Origin: LMUY01 sp965276785
GTDB lineage: Bacteria > Pseudomonadota > Alphaproteobacteria > Acetobacterales > Acetobacteraceae
DNA: 64,000 nt
Assembly: GCA_965276785.1 (NCBI GenBank)
Contig: OZ255629.1
Span: 1-64,000, forward strand
Direction of reading: 5' to 3'
Under the pieces are notes generated by a model that was not told where the DNA came from, did not search any database, and saw nothing but the letters and a program-made list of their open reading frames with translations. A program made the translations under genes and the position numbers. Within the stretch, counting starts at the first letter, position 1, and each line of letters opens with the position of its first letter. Of this stretch, positions 53,860-62,603 are shown piece by piece.

Positions 53860-54368
53860 GCACCCACCTGTGCCAGCGCGTCGTCCAGCGAGGCGGAGGT
53901 GAGCCGAGCGAGCGGTTCACCGTCCAACAGCGCCGCCGGGCCGCAGGCGCAAAGGCCGAAGCAGAACGCCGGCTCCACCGTCAGCGCGCCATCGGCCGTG
54001 CGGCCATGCCAGTCAACGCCCAGACGCTGCAACAAGCCCTCGGCGAGCGGCACCGCGCCGGTCGCCTGGCAGGCTTCGGCACGGCACAGCTTGAGCACAT
54101 GCCGGCCAGCCGGCTCGCGGCGGAAATCGTGATAAAACGTGATGACGCCGAACACTTCCGCGCGAGAGAGGTTCAGCGCCACCGCAATCATCGGCTCCAC
54201 TTCCAGCGGCACGCAGCTAAACTCGTTCTGAATGGCATGCAGCAAGGGCAGCATCGCGCCCGGCATCGTGCGGTGCGCCTCGATGATGGCTGCAGCACGG
54301 CTCGTTCCCGGCCACTCAGGGCGGCTGTCGTGCACGACGGAGATCGGAGTTTTCAAGCCTCTGGCCAT
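53856..54368 (-). CDS. fdsG: Formate dehydrogenase gamma subunit (NuoE-like)
   Basis: 170 residues with a thioredoxin-fold [2Fe-2S] NuoE-like domain. Cysteines in LCRAEACQ and CFGLCACGPA form the cluster; LLHAIQNEFSCVP and FGVITFYHDFR are family-typical. The start at 54368 is preferred over that at 54425 because the conserved region begins there. It is the first gene of the fds operon. Confidence 0.92.
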   Translation of the reverse strand: MARGLKTPISVVHDSRPEWPGTSRAAAIIEAHRTMPGAMLPLLHAIQNEFSCVPLEVEPMIAVALNLSRAEVFGVITFYHDFRREPAGRHVLKLCRAEACQATGAVPLAEGLLQRLGVDWHGRTADGALTVEPAFCFGLCACGPAALLDGEPLARLTSASLDDALAQVGA

Positions 54369-54468
54369 TTCGGACTTCCGCGTTCCCTTGTGATCCACAC
54401 TTGCGCGCTGGAGCCCCGGCAACAAGCGCCCTCAAACCATGCTGTGATCGTAAGTCCCTATCAAACTC

Positions 54469-54491
54469 AAGGCCGGCGCAAGGCCGGCCTT
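54469..54491. terminator. Hairpin between oxdC and fdsG
   Basis: The nine-base stem aaggccggc/gccggcctt has a short loop (gcaag). On the plus strand it is followed by ggttttt; on the minus strand, the direction of both flanking genes, only by gagtttgat. It may attenuate read-through from oxdC into fdsGBAD, or end a plus-strand antisense transcript. Confidence 0.55.
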
Positions 54492-54517
54492 GGTTTTTGC
54501 TTCCTTAGGCGGGGCAA

Positions 54518-55711
54518 CTACGCCGGTTTAATCAGCGCCAGCGTGCTGGCCGGCATACCCGCCATGTTGTTGGCCAGCAGATGGGTCGGTGCGGTTTGCA
54601 TCCAGTGCTTGAGAGTAATTTCCTCGAACTTGCCGGCATTCCAGGTCTGGACCATCTTGAGGTCCTCGGTTCCGGTATTGACCATTGCGTGCCCGTAGCC
54701 GGCTGGGACGTAGGCGGAGTCCCCGGTCTTGACGTCTGCAACCTGGCCGCGACCCCCGGACCCGAACATCGCGATCTGGCCCGATCCCTGCACGTAATAC
54801 TGCAACTCGTCAGCGTTCGGGTTCCAATGCAGTTCCTTCATTTGGCCGGGCTTAATGACCATGAGGCCGCCCGAGAACGTCGATGAAATGGGCCATTCGT
54901 CGACAGTTGCGACGTTGAAGCTGCCGCCGTCGAAGTCGCGGCGGGAGCGGGCATCGGTCAACAGGGCGAACTTATGCGTCGACTCCCGCGGCCAAGGTGC
55001 ATCAATGGCCTGGGAGGCGGGCAAAATCGGGCCGGATTGGATGTAGCTCTCACCCTTTGGCAAGGGGTCGAACAGCGCGGGTTGGATGCCGAAGTTCTGA
55101 CCCAGCATCGACTTTGGGGTGACGTTGAGCCAGTCGGTGATGGAGAACGTGCCGTGCTCGGAGAAAGCGCCGTTGTCAAAGGCCAGGATGAAGTGACAAG
55201 GCTCGTTGCCGATGGTCTGGATCGCGTGGCCATGGCCCTTGGGGAAGAACCACAGGTCGCCCGCCTGGTAATTGTTGACCTCTGTCTGCCCGGACGGGTC
55301 AAGGACCACCGTCTGGCAACGGCCGGCTATGATGTAGGCCCATTCTGCGGCGATGGCATGCCAATGGAGTTCACGCGAGGCGCCTGGGTCCAGGAACATG
55401 TGAACGGCAGCAATGCCTTTCATGATCGGCAGGTTATGAACCGTCGACTCCTTGGCCCATCCACCCGAGGTAATCTTCGGCGCCGACCCATCGAGCGAAC
55501 GGGTGAACGCCGGCGTCTCCCTGACGTCTTCCGGATCGTGATAGGCGACGGCGGCGCCCGGCGGCAGTTGCTGCGCGCCGAGGCCGAAGCCTCCCTCGCC
55601 TGGCTTGCCCTTGTCGGTTGCCGACTCTGCAGCGGCGGCGGCCTGGTTCAGCGCGAGGCCCCCGACCCCGAGGGCCGCGGCACCAAGAAAATTCCTCCGG
55701 CTATTGTCCAT
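54518..55711 (-). CDS. oxdC: Tat-exported bicupin oxalate decarboxylase
   Basis: 397 residues. The twin-arginine signal SRRNFLGAAALGVGGLAL predicts export. The first cupin has a full Mn site (H116, H118, E123 in ELHWHAIAAEW and H162 in GHGHAIQ) and the lid SEHGT (184-188), with Glu185 at the position of the catalytic lid Glu of Bacillus OxdC. The second cupin reads ELHWNPNADELQYY, so one of its His ligands is Asn297; H295, E302 and H341 remain. It probably turns oxalate into formate and CO2. It lies between the antiporter and fds genes. Confidence 0.88.
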   Translation of the reverse strand: MDNSRRNFLGAAALGVGGLALNQAAAAAESATDKGKPGEGGFGLGAQQLPPGAAVAYHDPEDVRETPAFTRSLDGSAPKITSGGWAKESTVHNLPIMKGIAAVHMFLDPGASRELHWHAIAAEWAYIIAGRCQTVVLDPSGQTEVNNYQAGDLWFFPKGHGHAIQTIGNEPCHFILAFDNGAFSEHGTFSITDWLNVTPKSMLGQNFGIQPALFDPLPKGESYIQSGPILPASQAIDAPWPRESTHKFALLTDARSRRDFDGGSFNVATVDEWPISSTFSGGLMVIKPGQMKELHWNPNADELQYYVQGSGQIAMFGSGGRGQVADVKTGDSAYVPAGYGHAMVNTGTEDLKMVQTWNAGKFEEITLKHWMQTAPTHLLANNMAGMPASTLALIKPA

Positions 55712-55733
55712 CGTTCTTCATCCCTCGCTTGTT

Positions 55734-57332
55734 CTAGAGTAGTCCAGCAACACCTGACAGCGTCATGTAAAGTCCGTAGCAGATCGGCAGCAATACACAG
55801 AGCCACGCCACAGCAGCCTGTCTGGTGAATCCACCGAGACCAATGCCGATCGACGCATCCATGACTGCCGCGCGTGGCGGCGGCGCGGCAGTAACTACGG
55901 TGGATTGCCCGTCTTGAGCGGCGCTCAACTGGGCCGGCGTCATAAACCATCGCTGTGACAGCGGACGGATGAGCACGTTGGCCAACAGACCCACCGCCAG
56001 CAGCCCCGCCATCACATACAGCGTTTGGTCATACACGTTGGTCCTGGCCACGCCGGCTTGCAGCGCGCGCTGGCTGATGTAGCTCACCAGCACCGGGCCG
56101 AGCACGCCCGCAGTGGACCACGCGGTGAGCAAGCGACCATGAATGGCGCCGACGAACTGCGTTCCGAACACGTCGGCCAGATAGGCCGGCACGGTCGCGA
56201 AAGCGCCACCATACATCGACAAGATAATGCAGCAGAACCCAACGAACAGCGCCTTCTGCCCGGTATGAGCCGTCCACGGCGTCGCCGAATACAGCACGAT
56301 GCCGAGGACGAAGAACACGAAGTAGGTGGTCTTGCGCCCAATCTTGTCCGACGCCGAAGCCCAGAAAAACCGCCCAGCGATGTTAAACACCGAGAGCAGC
56401 CCGACAAACCCGGCCGCGATCGCCGGCGTCGCACCAAACAGTTGCTGCAGCATCGGCGACGCCACGCTCAGCACGCCGATCCCGGCGCTCACGTTCATCA
56501 GTAGCACCGTCCAGATCAACCAGAACTGCGGCGTGCGCGCCGCGCGGCTGAGATGGACATGGCCGGAGGCGGCGAACCTGCGGGTGACCACCGGCTGCAC
56601 CCAACCCTCCGGCTGCCATCCCGTGGGGGGCACACGGTAGCCGAAGCTGCCGGCCATCATGAACACAAGATAGATCGCGGCCAACACCAGAAAGGTCTGC
56701 CAAACCCCGGGCCCGGCGGGCGATTGGAAGTGGCGCATCAGCATGGCGGCAAGCGGCGCGCCGATCATCGCTCCACCGCCGAACCCCATGATGGCCATGC
56801 CGGTTGCCATGCCGCGCCGATCGGGAAACCATTTCACCAGGGTGGAAACGGGGGAGATGTAGCCCAGCCCCAGGCCAATCCCTCCCAACACCCCCATGCC
56901 CAGCCAAACCAGCCAAAGCTGATGCAGGTGGACGCCGAACGCGGCCACCACCAGCCCGCCGCTCCAGCACAGCGCGGCCGTGACGCCCGCCCGTCGTGGG
57001 CCCACCCGCTCCAGCCAGCCGCCCCAGATTGCCGCCGACGCGCCAAGGAACACGATGCCGATCTCAAAGCCGATCACGAGCATCGGCACGGTCCAGTCGC
57101 ACTGCTGCGTGGTCAGCATGTCCAGCGTGCTGCTGCCGGCGCTGCATGCCCGGCCGACCGTATGGGTCAGCGGCAACCAGAACACAGACATGCCGTAAAT
57201 CATGCCGATGCAGAGATGCACGGCCAGAGCAGCGGGCGGCACAAGCCAGCGGTTGAAGCCCGGCAGAGCAACCGTCCGGGCACGGTCCAGCAATGAACTT
57301 CCAGCGGCCGGAACGCGCAACGTTGCGCTCAC
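55734..57332 (-). CDS. oxlT: Oxalate/formate antiporter, OxlT-type MFS
   Basis: About 532 residues with some 12 membrane helices. Typical segments include WLVPPAALAVHLCIGMIYGMSVFW, GLGYISPVSTLVKWFPDRRGMATG and FNIAGRFFWASASDKIGRK, all OxlT/MFS-like. It would exchange oxalate for formate across the inner membrane. A loop after the first helix contains an extra Cys-containing insert (GRACSAGSSTLDMLTTQQCDW). The start is uncertain: GTG at 57332 is used, GTG at 57377 is possible. The gene ends 22 bases before oxdC. Confidence 0.85.
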   Translation of the reverse strand: MSATLRVPAAGSSLLDRARTVALPGFNRWLVPPAALAVHLCIGMIYGMSVFWLPLTHTVGRACSAGSSTLDMLTTQQCDWTVPMLVIGFEIGIVFLGASAAIWGGWLERVGPRRAGVTAALCWSGGLVVAAFGVHLHQLWLVWLGMGVLGGIGLGLGYISPVSTLVKWFPDRRGMATGMAIMGFGGGAMIGAPLAAMLMRHFQSPAGPGVWQTFLVLAAIYLVFMMAGSFGYRVPPTGWQPEGWVQPVVTRRFAASGHVHLSRAARTPQFWLIWTVLLMNVSAGIGVLSVASPMLQQLFGATPAIAAGFVGLLSVFNIAGRFFWASASDKIGRKTTYFVFFVLGIVLYSATPWTAHTGQKALFVGFCCIILSMYGGAFATVPAYLADVFGTQFVGAIHGRLLTAWSTAGVLGPVLVSYISQRALQAGVARTNVYDQTLYVMAGLLAVGLLANVLIRPLSQRWFMTPAQLSAAQDGQSTVVTAAPPPRAAVMDASIGIGLGGFTRQAAVAWLCVLLPICYGLYMTLSGVAGLL

Positions 57333-57500
57333 GATGCAGAAATACCTGGTGGGAGCTCCAGATGCCAAAGGCTCCACTGCGACCCGAACTGCGGCATACC
57401 AAGACGGCCCCCTGCCCGACTATTGCTTTAGGGACCACGCTTGCTCAGGCGGGACTTCTTCGCAATCGGGAAAGTTCCGTGTTGCGATAGCAAAACCCTA

Positions 57501-58394
57501 TTACATCCCGGGACTACGGCACTGCTCAGCCACCGCGAGGAGCGCCTGCAGCGACAGCGACATCGGCTGGTGATCGGTCACCACCAGGCCGACGATGAAC
57601 GCGGCACCGCCATCCATGATGGGCACCGATTGGAACGGCTCAGCGCTGGCCAGCAGGACGGCGACCTCCTCAGACACGACCGTCGCCCAGTCGCCACTTC
57701 GCACATGCGCCAGCAACGCCATCACCGTGTCTGCTTCCAGCATGCAGGCGCTCTCGCTGGCGGCCGACCGGTGCAACAGCCGGTCTAGGATGCGGCGGTT
57801 CTGCATGTCGGCCGTGAGCAGGCATAGCTTCAGGCCGGCGACGTCCGACCACGTCACATTCGGCCGACCGCGCAACGCGGCTCCGGGGCCAAGCACTAGC
57901 CGGTAACGCTCCGTATAGAGCGGCAGGGCGCGCAACCGGCCGATCGTCTCGTTGCCCAGATAGGTCAAACCCGCATCCACCTCCATGCCGTCCAACTGCT
58001 GCAGAATCTCGTTGGATGAGCGGGATAGGATGCTGATGCGAACGCCAGGATGCAGCGCATGGTAGCGCCGGGTGAGGGTGGGCGTGTAGGGCACCGCAGT
58101 CGGGATTACCGCCAGGCGCAGTTCGCCGCTCAGCCCGTTGCAGAACGACCGTACCTCTTGCCGCATCGAGCGCACATCCCCGACCAGGCGGCGCGCCCAT
58201 TCCAGTACCCGCTCGCCCTCTGGTGTCAGGCCCTGATAGCGCGAGGAGCGGCGCACCAGCAGCACGCCCAACTGGTCCTCCAGGCTTTTAATGGCCGCCG
58301 AGAGAGTCGGCTGCGCCACGCCGCAGGCGTCCGCTGCACGCCGGAAATTCTGTTCGCGCGCGACCGCGATCAGGAACTCCAACTTGTCGAGCAT
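57501..58394 (-). CDS. LysR family regulator of the oxalate/formate genes
   Basis: 297 residues. The N-terminal helix-turn-helix (FLIAVAREQNFRRAADACGVAQPTLSAAIKSLEDQLG) and the C-terminal periplasmic-binding-like effector domain match LysR regulators of the kind found upstream of fds operons. It lies at the head of the co-oriented cluster, so it probably activates oxlT-oxdC-fdsGBAD in response to oxalate or formate. The 124-168 bases between it and oxlT may hold its binding site; no clear T-N11-A box was picked out. Confidence 0.85.
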   Translation of the reverse strand: MLDKLEFLIAVAREQNFRRAADACGVAQPTLSAAIKSLEDQLGVLLVRRSSRYQGLTPEGERVLEWARRLVGDVRSMRQEVRSFCNGLSGELRLAVIPTAVPYTPTLTRRYHALHPGVRISILSRSSNEILQQLDGMEVDAGLTYLGNETIGRLRALPLYTERYRLVLGPGAALRGRPNVTWSDVAGLKLCLLTADMQNRRILDRLLHRSAASESACMLEADTVMALLAHVRSGDWATVVSEEVAVLLASAEPFQSVPIMDGGAAFIVGLVVTDHQPMSLSLQALLAVAEQCRSPGM

Positions 58395-58515
58395 CGTGCG
58401 CCTCCCGCCTGCTTCACAATGCAGCCGCCTGTCGCGTCATCCGTCAACGGCAGAAATGGGCATGACGAGACTGGGTTTGGAGCCGGGCAGCCCTCGCGGT
58501 CGGTAACAGAGCGTT

Positions 58516-58623
58516 AGAGCCTAATCGCTTCAGGTTGCATCGACCTGAAGCATTAACCAGTCTCTCAAACAAGAGTTAGAGCGGAAGCGCGTCGCCTGTC
58601 AGAAGCGATTACGCTTTAGCTCT
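58516..58623. repeat. Palindromic intergenic repeat, copy 2 with inverted ends
   Basis: The element opens with agagcctaatcgcttc and closes with gaagcgattacgctttagctct, which are imperfect inverted copies. Inside are a perfect stem cttcaggt/acctgaag (58528-58535, 58543-58550) and a second hairpin from 58578. The reverse complement of 58578-58623 is clearly related to the repeat at 16-55. It looks like a small non-autonomous repeat. The right end contains the stop codon of the next gene (58616-58618). Confidence 0.65.
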
Positions 58624-60082
58624 GCGATCCGCGCCCGGCTCGCGCTAGTAGCAGCGTTCGCGTGGCGGCGAGCGCGCGCTCGAAGGCAGGCTTGCGATAC
58701 GAGAACACCGGGTTCGCTGAGGGCGGCACCAGTGCCATGGTCGCGTTGGCCTCAAACAGCAGCAGCCGGCCGTCCGGCGCCACAGCGAAATCGACCCCGC
58801 CATAGTCGAGCTTTAATGCCGCGCCGATCGCCGCTATCGCCGTCATCGCCGTTTGCCCCAGCGTGCCAGTGATGTCGGCAAGGAAGCGTTCCTCTTCCTC
58901 GCGGTGCCCGGCGCGAGAGGTCATGTCAGCGGTGAAGTAGTGCACCTTCCAATCGGCCGAGACCGCGAGATGCAACGGGAATGCCTCACCGCCGATCAGC
59001 ATCACCCGGTATTTGCGCGAAAAGCCATCGGCGCCCGTCGCGTCGAGGTATTCCAGCGCCAGCAGCCGCTCGCCGGGCAGCGCGGCCGCTGCTGCCGCCA
59101 ATCCGGCACCATCCTGGATACGGGTGAAATGCTGCCCAGTGTGGAAGCCGGGGCTGCGCAGCAGGAACGGGTAGCCAAACCCGGCCGGCGGCCCGGCGGC
59201 GAGGTCTGCCTTGGCGGCCAGGGCGGTTCGGGGCGCCACCACGCCCGGCAGAACCCCCAACCGCCGCAAGTTGGACATCCGATCGGTGGGCATCACCCGC
59301 TGCGGCGGGTTGATCACCGGCGCGGCACCGTTCGCGATCAGCCGGGCCGCCGCTTCCAGCGCCGCAGGGCCGAAATCGGCATCCCCGATGGCGTTCACCA
59401 CCAGGTCATGCGGTGGCAGGGCGGTGGCATACTCGGCGAAGGCGGTGTGGGTGAGGAAGGTGCGGTCGTCCAGGATGGCGCGCATCGGGATGTTGTTGCC
59501 TCGCGCCGAGACGAGCTGCACCACCACCACCGGTGGCCCCTCGCCGCGATAGGCTGCGGTAGTGACCGGCCGGCTGGCAAAACCCGCGTCGCGATGGCGC
59601 GCGGCGGCCACGTCGTCCACGCCTTCCAGCAGGTAGGCGAGGCCTTGGTGCGCCTCCGGGTAGGCGGGATCGATCGCCAGGGCGGCGCGGTAGTGCTCTG
59701 CCGCCTCTGCGGGGCGCTGCGCCTCGCGCAGCAGGTTGCCGAGGTTGACGCGGGCCGCCGGGTCGTTGGGGTGGGCGGCGGCGGCTTGGCTGTAGGTGGT
59801 GAGCGCCGCCCGTTTATAGCCGTTGGCCGACAGCAGAGCGCCCAGGTTAGCCAGCGCGCCGGCATGGCCCATGTCCTGCGCCAGAACGTCGAAATAAGCC
59901 TGCCGAGCCTCCGGGGTGCGGCCTAGCCGGTCCAGCAGGCAGGCGCGATAGAACAGCTCTGCCGGCGTGCCCGGCGCCGCGGCCAAGGTCTCTTCAACCG
60001 CCCGCAGCGCCGCCTCCGTGGCTTGGCGCCGGGGCCAAGGGGAGACTAGCTTACCCGACATCGTGCCTGGTCCATGCGTCAT
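58616..60082 (-). CDS. TPR protein with ATP-grasp-like domain
   Basis: 488 residues. TPR repeats occupy about 35-165 (ELFYRACLLDRLGRTPEARQAY, ALANLGALLSANGYKRAAL, ARVNLGNLLREAQRPAEAAEHYRAAL). A C-terminal ATP-grasp-like part follows with YPFLLRSPGFHTGQHF, LLALEYLDATGADG, LDYGGVDFAVAPDGRLLLFE and the Mg-binding end FEANATM. ATP-grasp enzymes ligate carboxylates to amines or thiols, but the substrate is unknown. The stop codon lies inside a repeat. It is divergent from the MFS gene. Confidence 0.75.
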   Translation of the reverse strand: MTHGPGTMSGKLVSPWPRRQATEAALRAVEETLAAAPGTPAELFYRACLLDRLGRTPEARQAYFDVLAQDMGHAGALANLGALLSANGYKRAALTTYSQAAAAHPNDPAARVNLGNLLREAQRPAEAAEHYRAALAIDPAYPEAHQGLAYLLEGVDDVAAARHRDAGFASRPVTTAAYRGEGPPVVVVQLVSARGNNIPMRAILDDRTFLTHTAFAEYATALPPHDLVVNAIGDADFGPAALEAAARLIANGAAPVINPPQRVMPTDRMSNLRRLGVLPGVVAPRTALAAKADLAAGPPAGFGYPFLLRSPGFHTGQHFTRIQDGAGLAAAAAALPGERLLALEYLDATGADGFSRKYRVMLIGGEAFPLHLAVSADWKVHYFTADMTSRAGHREEEERFLADITGTLGQTAMTAIAAIGAALKLDYGGVDFAVAPDGRLLLFEANATMALVPPSANPVFSYRKPAFERALAATRTLLLARAGRGSQS

Positions 60083-60159
60083 ACCCGATCCTCCACACGC
60101 CCTAGCATGCGGAGGACGCCCCCACCAAGCCGGTTACGACGAAGCGAGAAGGAACTTCC

Positions 60160-61635
60160 TTGGACGCACCCAACACGCCAGGTGAGGCGTCCCGAGCCGC
60201 CCCCGAGCCGGTTTATGCCGCAATGCGGAATCGCAAGCTGCGGCTGCTGATCCCGCTGGTGGTCGCCTTCGCCTTCCTGATGGAACAACTCGACGCGACT
60301 ATCGTCACCACCGCCATCCCCGATATGGCCCGCAGCCTGATGGTGCCGCCGCTGGAACTCAACCTGGCGATCACGGCCTACATCCTGAGCATTGCCGTGT
60401 TCATGCCGGTGAGCAGTTGGTTTGCCGACCGCTACGGCGCGCGCCGTGTGTTCGCCGCGGCGCTGATGATTTTCACCGCGGCCTCCATGCTCTGCGGCCT
60501 GTCGCGCGGGCTGCTGTTCCTGGTCGCCATGCGCGCGGTTCAGGGCTTTGGCGGCGCGATGATGACGCCGGTCGGCCGCCTCGTGCTGTTGCGCGCCTTC
60601 CCGCGCAGCCAACTCGTCACCGCGATGACCTACATGACCGTCCCCGCGGTGATCGGCCCGGCGGTCGGCCCCATCCTGGGCGGGTTCCTCACCACCTACG
60701 CCAGTTGGCGCTGGGTATTCTACGTGAACGTGCCGATCGGGGCGCTTGGCGTGGCCTTGGCGCTGCGCTTCGTGGAGGATGTCCGCAGCGACATGCCGCC
60801 ACGATTCGATGCCTTGGGGTTCGTGCTATGCGGCGTCGGGTTTGGCTTGCTGCAGTTCGGGCTCGAGAACATCGCCCGGCCGTTGCTGCCCCGCGTCCTC
60901 GTGCTGGCCGCAGTGATTGCGGCGTTAACGCTGCTCGCACTTTACGGTCTGCACGCGCGACGCCGGGTGGATGCGGTGCTGGACCTCAGCCTATTTCGCA
61001 TCCGCACCTTCCGGGTCAGCACGCTAGCGGGCGGGTTGAGCCGGACGGGGGTGAACGCGGTGCCATTCATGCTGCCGCTGCTGTTCCAGATCGGCTTTGG
61101 GCTGAGCCCGATCCGATCCGGCTCGCTCACCTTCGTGGCCAGCATCGGCACACTGGTGGTGCGGCCGGTCTCGGCGCGCCTGATGCGGCGCTTCGGCTAT
61201 CGCGGATTGTTGTCCTGCAACGGCGTATTCTGTGCCGCGGTCATTGCCGCTTTCGCGCTGGTGCAACGGGGGACACCGCATTGGCAGGTGTTCCTGCTGG
61301 TGCTGGTGTTCGGCATCGCTCGCAGTACCCAGTTCATGACCACCAACACGCTGACCTATGCCGATGCGCCGGCCCATAAGCTCAGCCGTAGCACCAGCCT
61401 GGGCGGCGTGATCCAGCAGCTCACGGTCTCGTTCGGCGTGTCGATCGCCGCGGCGCTGCTAGGCCTGATCGCCGGGCCCGGGCGGTTGCCGAGCGTGGCG
61501 GATTTCCACATCGCCTTTCTACTGGTAGCGCTGATCACACTCGTCTCCGCGCCCGGCTTCCTTCGGCTGCGCCCAGAGGACGGCATGAACGTCAGCGGCT
61601 ACCGGCCGCGGGTGGCACGGCCGCGGCAAGCGTGA
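60160..61635 (+). CDS. DHA2-type MFS drug exporter
   Basis: 491 residues with about 14 membrane helices. The EmrB/QacA signatures are LMEQLDATIVTTAIPDMARSL, WFADRYGARRVFAAAL, PAVIGPAVGPILGGFLTTYASWRW and VNVPIGALG. Such exporters remove hydrophobic toxic compounds using the proton gradient; EmrA-type partners are not in the window. The start is a TTG at 60160 with agaagga seven bases upstream. Confidence 0.88.
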   Translation: MDAPNTPGEASRAAPEPVYAAMRNRKLRLLIPLVVAFAFLMEQLDATIVTTAIPDMARSLMVPPLELNLAITAYILSIAVFMPVSSWFADRYGARRVFAAALMIFTAASMLCGLSRGLLFLVAMRAVQGFGGAMMTPVGRLVLLRAFPRSQLVTAMTYMTVPAVIGPAVGPILGGFLTTYASWRWVFYVNVPIGALGVALALRFVEDVRSDMPPRFDALGFVLCGVGFGLLQFGLENIARPLLPRVLVLAAVIAALTLLALYGLHARRRVDAVLDLSLFRIRTFRVSTLAGGLSRTGVNAVPFMLPLLFQIGFGLSPIRSGSLTFVASIGTLVVRPVSARLMRRFGYRGLLSCNGVFCAAVIAAFALVQRGTPHWQVFLLVLVFGIARSTQFMTTNTLTYADAPAHKLSRSTSLGGVIQQLTVSFGVSIAAALLGLIAGPGRLPSVADFHIAFLLVALITLVSAPGFLRLRPEDGMNVSGYRPRVARPRQA

Positions 61636-61647
61636 GGCAGCCCTGGC

Positions 61648-62325
61648 TTACCCGGATGGCAGCGTACCCTCCCGCATTTGGGTCAGGATTTCGTGCCATC
61701 GCTCCAGGACGCGGCGATCATCCGTGGTAAAGCGCCAAGCGGGCTTGCCGACGTCGGCAACTTGGACCGTGAGCCCGCTCGCAAGCCTTGCACGAACCCA
61801 TCCATCAACCGCCTCGCGATGCAGCAAGTCAGGCAGCGATGGCGTAGGGGTGGCACCGTTTACGCTCACATTCACATGCAGCTTCGGATCTTTGTAGGTC
61901 TCGATGTTCCATCGCCACTTTCGCACCTTGGAGAACGGAATCCGTGCAGCCGTACCCTCCTCGATCACATACAGCCAGTGTCCGTCGTAGGCGGCGCCGG
62001 TAGCCACTGCGCCGCGGCGCGTTTGGGACGGCATGGCATCGAGGTCGAGATGCAAAGGCCTGCCCTCAAGGAACGGCAATAGAGCGTTGCGGCCATCTTC
62101 GATCACCTTTCCCCGATGGAACAGGGCCAGCCTGGATTGCGCGATGCGATAAAACAGCAGTGTAGCAAACATGGTTAGGATGGTGACGGCCAACCCGCTG
62201 AAGCTGGAACTCTGCCGCAACGCGACCCAAGCCAGCACGGCGAAACCAACCGTGTAACGAAGCAGCCTCGGCCGGGGTAATGGCTTGCGGCCGGCATAAA
62301 GGTCACGGGTGACAATCCCGCTCAT
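61648..62325 (-). CDS. Hypothetical membrane-anchored protein
   Basis: 225 residues, no family recognised. One or two hydrophobic segments lie near 20-60 (YTVGFAVLAWVALRQ, GLAVTILTMFATLLFY). A soluble beta-rich part with a pleckstrin-homology-like look follows (HWLYVIEEGTAARIPFSKVRKWRWNIE, shown by its ends). The start at 62325 (MSGIVTRDLY) is preferred over 62385. It converges with the MFS gene across 12 bases. Confidence 0.55.
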   Translation of the reverse strand: MSGIVTRDLYAGRKPLPRPRLLRYTVGFAVLAWVALRQSSSFSGLAVTILTMFATLLFYRIAQSRLALFHRGKVIEDGRNALLPFLEGRPLHLDLDAMPSQTRRGAVATGAAYDGHWLYVIEEGTAARIPFSKVRKWRWNIETYKDPKLHVNVSVNGATPTPSLPDLLHREAVDGWVRARLASGLTVQVADVGKPAWRFTTDDRRVLERWHEILTQMREGTLPSG

Positions 62326-62410
62326 CGTTTTTGTAGCGCCGCAGCGAGGCTCACAGGCCTCATAATTTGGGGCGGATGTTGCCAAGAGCGGCCCAAGGCG
62401 ATCGCGCCGC

Positions 62411-62572
62411 CTACTCGGACCCGCCGTATTTCAGATGCGCAGGCAAAGCGGTGAGTGGGCCGGCCTGCTTCGGTACGGCGGGGCCGGGGTTGTCACCCAA
62501 ATCGATGCCGCTGCAGGCGGCGGTCGCGAGCAGGCAGCACACGGCGAGGGTCAAAGTCAGGCGTCGGAACAT
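62411..62572 (-). CDS. Small lipoprotein, 53 residues
   Basis: A short frame in an otherwise empty gap. It begins MFRRLTLTLAVCCLLATAAC with a basic n-region, a hydrophobic core and a lipobox-like TAAC (Cys20), and continues SGIDLGDNPGPAVPKQ to a stop at 62411. It is co-oriented with and 31 bases downstream of the debranching-type gene. Many proteobacteria have such small outer-membrane lipoproteins. No family was recognised. Confidence 0.6.
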   Translation of the reverse strand: MFRRLTLTLAVCCLLATAACSGIDLGDNPGPAVPKQAGPLTALPAHLKYGGSE

Positions 62573-62603
62573 GCCATCAGCGTCCCGCAACGCCGGCGTG
62601 GCG

